Shown here one piece after another: positions 59,397 through 64,000 of a stretch of 64,000 nt of DNA (position 1 is its first letter; every line of letters begins with the position of its first letter). Below the pieces are notes generated by a model. It saw nothing but the letters and a program-made list of their open reading frames with translations, was not told where the DNA came from and did no database searches. Made by a program: the position numbers and the translations under genes. Origin of the DNA: Prosthecomicrobium sp. N25 (lineage in GTDB: Bacteria > Pseudomonadota > Alphaproteobacteria > Rhizobiales > Ancalomicrobiaceae); contig NZ_JBBCAT010000004.1 in the NCBI RefSeq assembly GCF_037203705.1, forward strand, positions 248,001 through 312,000, in the 5' to 3' direction.

Positions 59397-59960
59397 CTAC
59401 TGGTCGAGCTTGCGCTCCTCCTCGGCGCGGCCCTTCTCGAAGCCGCTGTCCGCGAAACCGTGGCGGGCCGCGCAGGCGTCGAGCCAGGCGACGATCTCGC
59501 CGGCGCCTTCGGTCGGATAGGCATACGGCACGGCGTCCACCTCCGGCACGACGGCGGTGGCCTTGGCGAGTCCAGCCTTCAGGCGCTGGGCGTCACCCGG
59601 ATAGAAGGCCACCACGTTCGGCCCGACCGCCTTGCCGTCGAAGCTGGTCGGCTCGTCGCCGTCCAGCGTCAGCTTCACCGTCATGGCGCGGCCGGGCTCC
59701 AACTGGAGCTGGGGATCCTGGATCGCGATGGCGAAGCCGGAGGCGCGCGAAACGGAGTAGAAGACGACGTAGTTGCGGGCGTCCGCGGCCGCGCCCTTGA
59801 AGCGGGAGGCGAGGACGCATTGCGTCACCGTCCCGTTGGAGGCCAGCGCGCCGCCGTTCCAGCGGCCGATCTTGACCGCGTCGATCACGTCGGCGCCTGC
59901 GCTCGCCGCCGAGAGGGCCCAGAGAGCCACCGCCGCCCCTGCGGCGAGTATTCGCACCAT
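59397..59960 (-). CDS. Secreted protein of an unnamed three-member family, copy 2 (single domain)
   Basis: A 187 aa protein with signal peptide (MVRILAAGAAVALWALSAASAGA). It consists of the shared domain only. VIDAVKIGRWNGGALASNGTVTQCVLASRF corresponds to the opening of both neighbours, SRASGFAIAIQDP to their S-x-W strand, and EIVAWLDACAARHGF to their closing helix with W-L-x-x-C. It lacks the C-terminal domain and ends in a charged tail (FEKGRAEEERKLDQ). Start ATG 59960 with GGGGAAGGA upstream; GTG 59978 is an alternative. Confidence 0.78.
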   Translation of the reverse strand: MVRILAAGAAVALWALSAASAGADVIDAVKIGRWNGGALASNGTVTQCVLASRFKGAAADARNYVVFYSVSRASGFAIAIQDPQLQLEPGRAMTVKLTLDGDEPTSFDGKAVGPNVVAFYPGDAQRLKAGLAKATAVVPEVDAVPYAYPTEGAGEIVAWLDACAARHGFADSGFEKGRAEEERKLDQ

Positions 59961-60076
59961 CACGTGATCCTTCCCCACACGAAACCGAGCCGATCGTTAC
60001 CCTCCGCTCGAGGCGAGGGCGCCCGGCGGAACGGCACCCGGCGCAGAACACCGGGTGCGGGCGATATGTTCGCTCC

Positions 60077-61432
60077 TCAGAACCGACCGGCGACGGTCGC
60101 CGAGGCTTCCCGGATCGATCCGTCCACCTGCTTCAACCGTTCACTGCCGCTGCCGGTGCCCTGGCTGTAGATGCCGACGACGAAGAAGCCGCCCTTCTTG
60201 CGGGCGAGCACCGAGTAGCGCGCCGCGTTCGGGGTTCCGGTCTGGTCGCAGCCGGTGAAGACATGCGTGGTGTCGCCGCGCGCGGCGACCGGCGGCACGC
60301 TGCCCGAGGCGTACTGGCCCGTGCAGGCTTGGGCGTCGGCCGCGATGATGGCGTTGGAGACGGCGCGCGCGTCGGCGCCGGTCTGGATCCGGACCGTCCC
60401 GATGACGCCGTCGGGCGTGGTGAAGACCACGTCGGCGCCGCGGTGCTTCTCCGGCGCCTCGCCGGGCGGCATCACGCGGTAGTCGGAAAGGCCGGCCGAG
60501 GCCATCAGGCTCGCCAGGAAGATGGTCGATTCGACGCGCGCTTCGATCGAGCCGGTCGAGACGGTGGAAACCGGCGCGGGCGGCGCGACGGGTGCCGCCC
60601 GCGCCGGGCCGGGCGGCTCGACGGGTACGACGGGGGCGGGGGCCGGAGCCCGGGCGACCACGGCGGGCGCGGGCGGCTGGACCGGCGCGACAGGCTGCGG
60701 CGGCGCCGGCGGGGGCGTGCGCACCTCGAGGTTCGGGGTCGGCGCGGGCTGGGGCGCGGGGTTCGGGGCGACGTTGGGGCGGAAGGTCGGACTGTTCAGG
60801 ATGGCGTTGGCGGAGGGAAGATCCCGGCTGCCGCCGCTCGGGGGCGCCTCGGCGCGCCCGAAGGGATTGGCGCTGCCCCCGAACGGATTCGGGCTTCCGG
60901 CGCGCGGCGGCTGGTAGTCCTCGTAGCGCTTCACGCAGCGCAGCAGCCAGGCGAGGCCGTCCGACGTGCCGTCGAGGCGGAAGCTGAAGTCCTCCCGCCC
61001 GGCCCGAATCACCATGAGGCGGCCGCGCCGGAAGGCGTTGAAGAGGTCGGTCGTGTCGCGCAGCTCGACGCCGATCATGGTGTTGGACAACACCTTGGCG
61101 GGGGAGGAGATCGGATCGTAGTCGTCGATGGTGAAGAGGATCGAGTGCGTCTCGCCGACGGTGAGGCGCCACTTGTCGTTCACCATCGCCATCGCCCAGT
61201 CGTACTTGCGATCGATGGAGAAGAAGAGCGTGATGCCGCTCTTGTAGGCGACCGACATGGTGCAGCGATTGAATTCGCCGGTCTGGTCGCTCGTGTAGGC
61301 GCCTGCGGTCCAGTTATGGATCTTGGCCGTCTCCAAGGTTCCGGCCGCGGCCGGCCCGACCGCCCAAGACAACCCCATCGCGGCGGCCAACCCCAGGCCC
61401 AGCCGCCTCGCCCCTTCATGCGCCGAAAGCAT
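60077..61432 (-). CDS. Secreted protein of an unnamed three-member family, copy 3 (with Pro-rich linker)
   Basis: A 451 aa protein. The signal peptide (LGLGLAAAMGLSWAVGPAAAG) is followed by the shared domain: LETAKIHNWTAGAYTSDQTGEFNRCTMSVAY, KYDWAMAMVNDKW and DGLAWLLRCVKRYEDY. A long Pro/Ala-rich linker follows (about 185-305, with PAPQPAPTP-type repeats). The C-terminal domain from about residue 310 (ARVESTIFLASLMASAGLSDYRVM) ends near ARYSVLARKKGGFFVVGIYSQG, parallel to copy 1. The linker would let the two domains reach across the periplasm or peptidoglycan. Start ATG 61432 with GGAGAG upstream. Confidence 0.8.
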   Translation of the reverse strand: MLSAHEGARRLGLGLAAAMGLSWAVGPAAAGTLETAKIHNWTAGAYTSDQTGEFNRCTMSVAYKSGITLFFSIDRKYDWAMAMVNDKWRLTVGETHSILFTIDDYDPISSPAKVLSNTMIGVELRDTTDLFNAFRRGRLMVIRAGREDFSFRLDGTSDGLAWLLRCVKRYEDYQPPRAGSPNPFGGSANPFGRAEAPPSGGSRDLPSANAILNSPTFRPNVAPNPAPQPAPTPNLEVRTPPPAPPQPVAPVQPPAPAVVARAPAPAPVVPVEPPGPARAAPVAPPAPVSTVSTGSIEARVESTIFLASLMASAGLSDYRVMPPGEAPEKHRGADVVFTTPDGVIGTVRIQTGADARAVSNAIIAADAQACTGQYASGSVPPVAARGDTTHVFTGCDQTGTPNAARYSVLARKKGGFFVVGIYSQGTGSGSERLKQVDGSIREASATVAGRF

Positions 61433-61500
61433 ATGTCTCTCCGAAACCCCTGACGCAGAGATTTTCGTCGAGGCGGGGGCGGTAATCAAGTCGCCGATCG

Positions 61501-62064
61501 TCAATCGGCCCGGCGCCACAAGGTCAATTCGACGGGAACTCTCGGATCGATGGTGACGACCGATCCGGCCCGCATGCCGCGACCGGAGAGGATCGACTCC
61601 GCGACCACTCCGCGGGAGGTGCCGCCGAACACGGGACGACCTCCGGGAAGCGAGATTCCGCGGGCCCTGGACAGATGGAACACGTCGAACCCGGCATCGT
61701 CGAGAAGCAGGTCGAACACCTCCTGGCCGCCCGGGACCGCGATCCGGCCGCCGCCCGGGACGATGCGGTCGAGCACCTCGGCGAAGGAACGGTGCGCCGG
61801 ATTCCACCACCAGGCATCCGGCTTCTGCTCGAGGTTCCTGACCCGCCGCGACAGGACCAGCCGTGGGCGCCGCTTCGCGTTGGGCGATTGGAGATGGGAG
61901 CGGCGGCCCAGCACGACCAGCCGGGCGCGGTCCAGTTCCCCTTGGAAATAGTCCCAATCGGCCTGATTGCGAAGGGCGTCGGGCATGTCGCCGTTGCCGT
62001 CCGCGATCATGTCGTCGTCGGATACGATCGCATAGCCGTGGATCTCGTAACCCGGAACAGGCAT
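61501..62064 (-). CDS. Dihydrofolate-reductase-like (RibD C-terminal type) protein
   Basis: A 187 aa cytoplasmic protein. IHGYAIVSDDDMIADGNG resembles the first strand and loop of the DHFR/RibD_C fold. LDRARLVVLGRRSHLQSPN gives the G-R-x-T/S-like turn, RIAVPGGQEVFDLLLDDAGFDVFHLSRA the later cofactor strand (G-G), and SLPGGRPVF a near-terminal strand. The family is a generic NADPH-dependent fold; catalytic identity is unknown. Start ATG 62064; a longer frame to 62133 is not supported. It lies 68 bases upstream of the secreted-family gene on the same strand. Confidence 0.75.
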   Translation of the reverse strand: MPVPGYEIHGYAIVSDDDMIADGNGDMPDALRNQADWDYFQGELDRARLVVLGRRSHLQSPNAKRRPRLVLSRRVRNLEQKPDAWWWNPAHRSFAEVLDRIVPGGGRIAVPGGQEVFDLLLDDAGFDVFHLSRARGISLPGGRPVFGGTSRGVVAESILSGRGMRAGSVVTIDPRVPVELTLWRRAD

Positions 62065-62129
62065 CTTCAGCCTCTCCCTCCGGCCGCTCGGGCGCGGCGT
62101 CCCCTGGTCTGGCAGCTCGACGTTTCGGC

Positions 62130-62723
62130 TCACGATGGTGCGGTGCCGGCCAGCGCCACCTCGATGGCCGCCGTCACGGCGCGGTTCTCAGGGTCCAGAT
62201 GCGACGCGAAGGCCGCCGCCAGCCGTCCGTCGCGGCCGACGAGGTACTTGTGGAAGTTCCAGCGCGGTTCGTTGGCCGGCCCGAGCACCGTGGCCGCCCA
62301 GCGATAGAAGGGGTGGGCCGACGGCCCGCGGACGACGGTCTTGCCGGCGATCGGGAAGGTCACCCCGTAGGTCCCGCCGCAGAAGCCGAGGATGTCGGCG
62401 TTGGAGCCGGGCTCCTGGCCGCCGAAGTCGTTCGACGGCACGCCGATGACGACCAGTCCCTTGGCGGCGTAGCGTTCGTGCAGGGCCTGCAGGCCCTTGT
62501 ACTGGGGCGTGAAGGCGCAGCGCGAGGCCGTGTTCACGACCAGCAGGACCTTGCCGGCGTGGTCGGCAAGCGGCAGGGTCCCGCCGTCGGCGGCCTCAAA
62601 GGCGAAGCGCCATGCCGTCCCGGACTGCAGGTCCGGACCGGCGGCCGAGGCCGCGGATGCCCATAGCGTCGCGCCGGGCACGCAGAGCGAGGCGAGGACC
62701 AGTCTCCGACGCGTCAGATCCAT
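62130..62723 (-). CDS. Secreted glutathione-peroxidase-family protein
   Basis: A 197 aa thiol peroxidase with an export signal (DLTRRRLVLASLCVPGATLWASAASAA; the RRR with hydrophobic stretch could be Tat or Sec). Peroxidatic Cys69 lies in VNTASRCAFTPQYKGLQ. GVPSNDFGGQEPG and WNFHKYLV give the Gln and Trp/Asn tetrad residues. It is the cysteine form, not seleno. It would reduce peroxides in the periplasm, probably with thioredoxin-like donors. Confidence 0.92.
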   Translation of the reverse strand: MDLTRRRLVLASLCVPGATLWASAASAAGPDLQSGTAWRFAFEAADGGTLPLADHAGKVLLVVNTASRCAFTPQYKGLQALHERYAAKGLVVIGVPSNDFGGQEPGSNADILGFCGGTYGVTFPIAGKTVVRGPSAHPFYRWAATVLGPANEPRWNFHKYLVGRDGRLAAAFASHLDPENRAVTAAIEVALAGTAPS

Positions 62724-62828
62724 CGTTCGTCCTCCAGGCCGTGACTATACGCGCCGAGTCCGAAGCCGGATCGGTGCTTCAACGTACGCAGGCCCGTGCG
62801 AAACGGAATTTCTTCCGAGGCAAAGGCA

Positions 62829-64000
62829 TCAGGCCGCTTTTGCCCTGGAATCATTGTTGTTTTCCACGACGAGCGCGCCAGCGAGTTCCAGGAAGAGCTT
62901 GGCGGGCAGCGGCGGCGCGAATACGTAGCCTTGGGCCGCGGTGACACCCTTTTCGCGCAACTTGTCGATCTGCTCCTCGCGCTCGACGCCCTCGGCCACG
63001 AGACCCATCCCGAGGGAATTCGCCAGTTCGACCAGCACGTCCACGATGGTCGAGGCGCCGAGGTCGGCGCCCATGGCGTCGATGAACATCTTGTCGATCT
63101 TGATGATATCGATGCCGAGCTGCTGAAGGTAGGCGAGGCCGCCATGGCCGGTGCCGGTGTCGTCGAGGGCGACCCGGCAACCGAGCGCGTGAAGCTCGGC
63201 GATGATGCGGCGGGCCTTCTCGATGTCGCGCAGCGGGTAGCGTTCCGTGACCTCGAAGACGAGCTGGTCGTAGGCGATCGGCCCGTCGGCATAGATGGCG
63301 ACGATGTCGTCGATGACCTTACGGTCGTCGAAGTGGCCGGCGAACAGGTTGATCGAGAGCTTCAGGTCGCGCTTGCCCTGGTAGAGCGGACCGAGGTCGC
63401 TGACCGACTGGCGCATCAGCTGGCGGGTCATTTCGAAGACGTGGCCGGAGGTCTCGGCGTAGGGCATGAAGCGGCCGGGGGAGACCACCGTGCCGTCGGG
63501 CTTGATCCAGCGGGCCAGGAGTTCGCAGCCCTCGATCTGGCCGGACTCGATGTTCATGACCGGCTGGTAGTAGGGGACGAACTCGTGGTTCTTGAGGGCC
63601 AGGAAGATCTCGTCGTCGACCTGCTTCTCCGGCCGGCGGGTCAGGAGGGAGGTCAGGGCCGCCAGCACCAGACCGACCGCGATGGCGGCGATCGTCAGGG
63701 TCATGTCGAGAGCCTGCACGATCGAGAAGAAGCTCGAGGAGGCGGCGCGGACCACCACGTCGACGGGCAGGATGTCGGATCTCGCGCGTGAGACGATGAC
63801 GGCCCCCGCGTCGCCCGCCTGCGTCCGGCCGAGCTTCAGCCAGACGCTGGTGTCGTTGAGGGTCACCTCGACGCTCCGCGTGTCGAGGGCGAAGCTCGGG
63901 CCCGGATCGATGTCGAGCGCGGAGTCGGCCAGTTCCGCCACGAGCCGCGCGCCCGAAAGGCTGCGCCAGCCGACGACGACGTTGGCGCCGGCGTTGCTCC
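62829..64000 (-). CDS. EAL-domain cyclic-di-GMP phosphodiesterase, 5' end outside window
   Basis: The frame is open through base 64000, so the N-terminus is missing. The visible part is a periplasmic sensor remnant, a transmembrane helix (LDMTLTIAAIAVGLVLAALTSLL) and a full EAL domain. The signature is E-L-L (GCELLARW). Metal and catalytic residues are present: Asn in LSINLFAGHF, Glu in VFEVTERY, the Asp pair in ALDDTGTGHGG, Lys in IIKIDKMF, Glu in VAEGVE and Gln in AQGYVFAPPL. This predicts an active enzyme that breaks down cyclic di-GMP. The architecture resembles CSS-motif PDEs, but that region is cut off. Confidence 0.92.
   Translation of the reverse strand, partial: SNAGANVVVGWRSLSGARLVAELADSALDIDPGPSFALDTRSVEVTLNDTSVWLKLGRTQAGDAGAVIVSRARSDILPVDVVVRAASSSFFSIVQALDMTLTIAAIAVGLVLAALTSLLTRRPEKQVDDEIFLALKNHEFVPYYQPVMNIESGQIEGCELLARWIKPDGTVVSPGRFMPYAETSGHVFEMTRQLMRQSVSDLGPLYQGKRDLKLSINLFAGHFDDRKVIDDIVAIYADGPIAYDQLVFEVTERYPLRDIEKARRIIAELHALGCRVALDDTGTGHGGLAYLQQLGIDIIKIDKMFIDAMGADLGASTIVDVLVELANSLGMGLVAEGVEREEQIDKLREKGVTAAQGYVFAPPLPAKLFLELAGALVVENNNDSRAKAA

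Overview
The window is GC-rich throughout and densely packed with genes, with no rRNA, tRNA, CRISPR array or recognisable insertion sequence. It looks like chromosomal DNA of an alphaproteobacterium, most likely Hyphomicrobiales (Rhizobiales). The evidence is an ATP12-type F1 assembly chaperone, a Cox15-type heme A synthase next to a DUF2842 gene and an O-acetylhomoserine sulfhydrylase, a propionyl-CoA carboxylase beta subunit, GcvA-like LysR regulators and an RluA-family synthase/HAD/ATP12 gene order. Genus cannot be decided by eye.

Layout. (1) 0-9 kb: housekeeping block (pseudouridine synthase, heme-binding GlcG-like protein, HAD phosphatase, ATP12, acyl-CoA carboxylase beta) with three tandem sulfotransferase-like genes between ATP12 and the carboxylase, then an unknown protein with internal repeats. 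(2) 9-15 kb: a minus-strand operon of iron alcohol dehydrogenase, mandelate-racemase-type enolase, LysR, MFS and EamA transporters. (3) 14.8-42 kb: an accessory catabolic zone rich in C1/methylated-amine enzymes. It holds an MttB-type methyltransferase, an FAD/GcvT dimethylglycine-dehydrogenase-like protein, a chemoreceptor, a CWC/GFA/TMADH-like operon, an SDR, a formamidase-type amidohydrolase, a peptide/nickel-type ABC transporter with a nearby binding protein, an ornithine-cyclodeaminase-family enzyme and a GbdR/CdhR-like AraC regulator. It also holds a second TMADH-like gene broken by a one-base frameshift, next to an alpha/beta hydrolase and a divergent LysR. A HicAB module sits inside this zone. 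(4) 42-53 kb: an exopolysaccharide cluster (polymerase/ligase, initiating sugar transferase, one GT4, export lipoprotein, a Wzc-like protein with a degenerate kinase domain, CelD-type acetyltransferase, polysaccharide deacetylase) ending in a secreted protein of unknown family. (5) 53-58 kb: DUF2842, ctaA, metY-type gene, and an amidase with a small AtzG/GatC-like partner. (6) 58-64 kb: three tandem paralogous secreted proteins of a family I do not recognise, a DHFR-like protein, a secreted glutathione peroxidase and a 5'-truncated EAL phosphodiesterase.

How the parts may fit. Regions 2 and 3 suggest import and oxidative or corrinoid-type demethylation of betaines or other N-methyl compounds, with tetrahydrofolate (GcvT domain) and possibly the GFA protein handling the one-carbon unit. 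This is inference from families and neighbours. Region 4 is a compact polymer synthesis and export cluster lacking a flippase in view. The most interesting uncharacterised items are the three-paralog secreted family at 58.3-61.4 kb, the pseudo-kinase Wzc, the shared loss of one Fe-S cysteine in both TMADH-like paralogs, and the sulfotransferase triplet.
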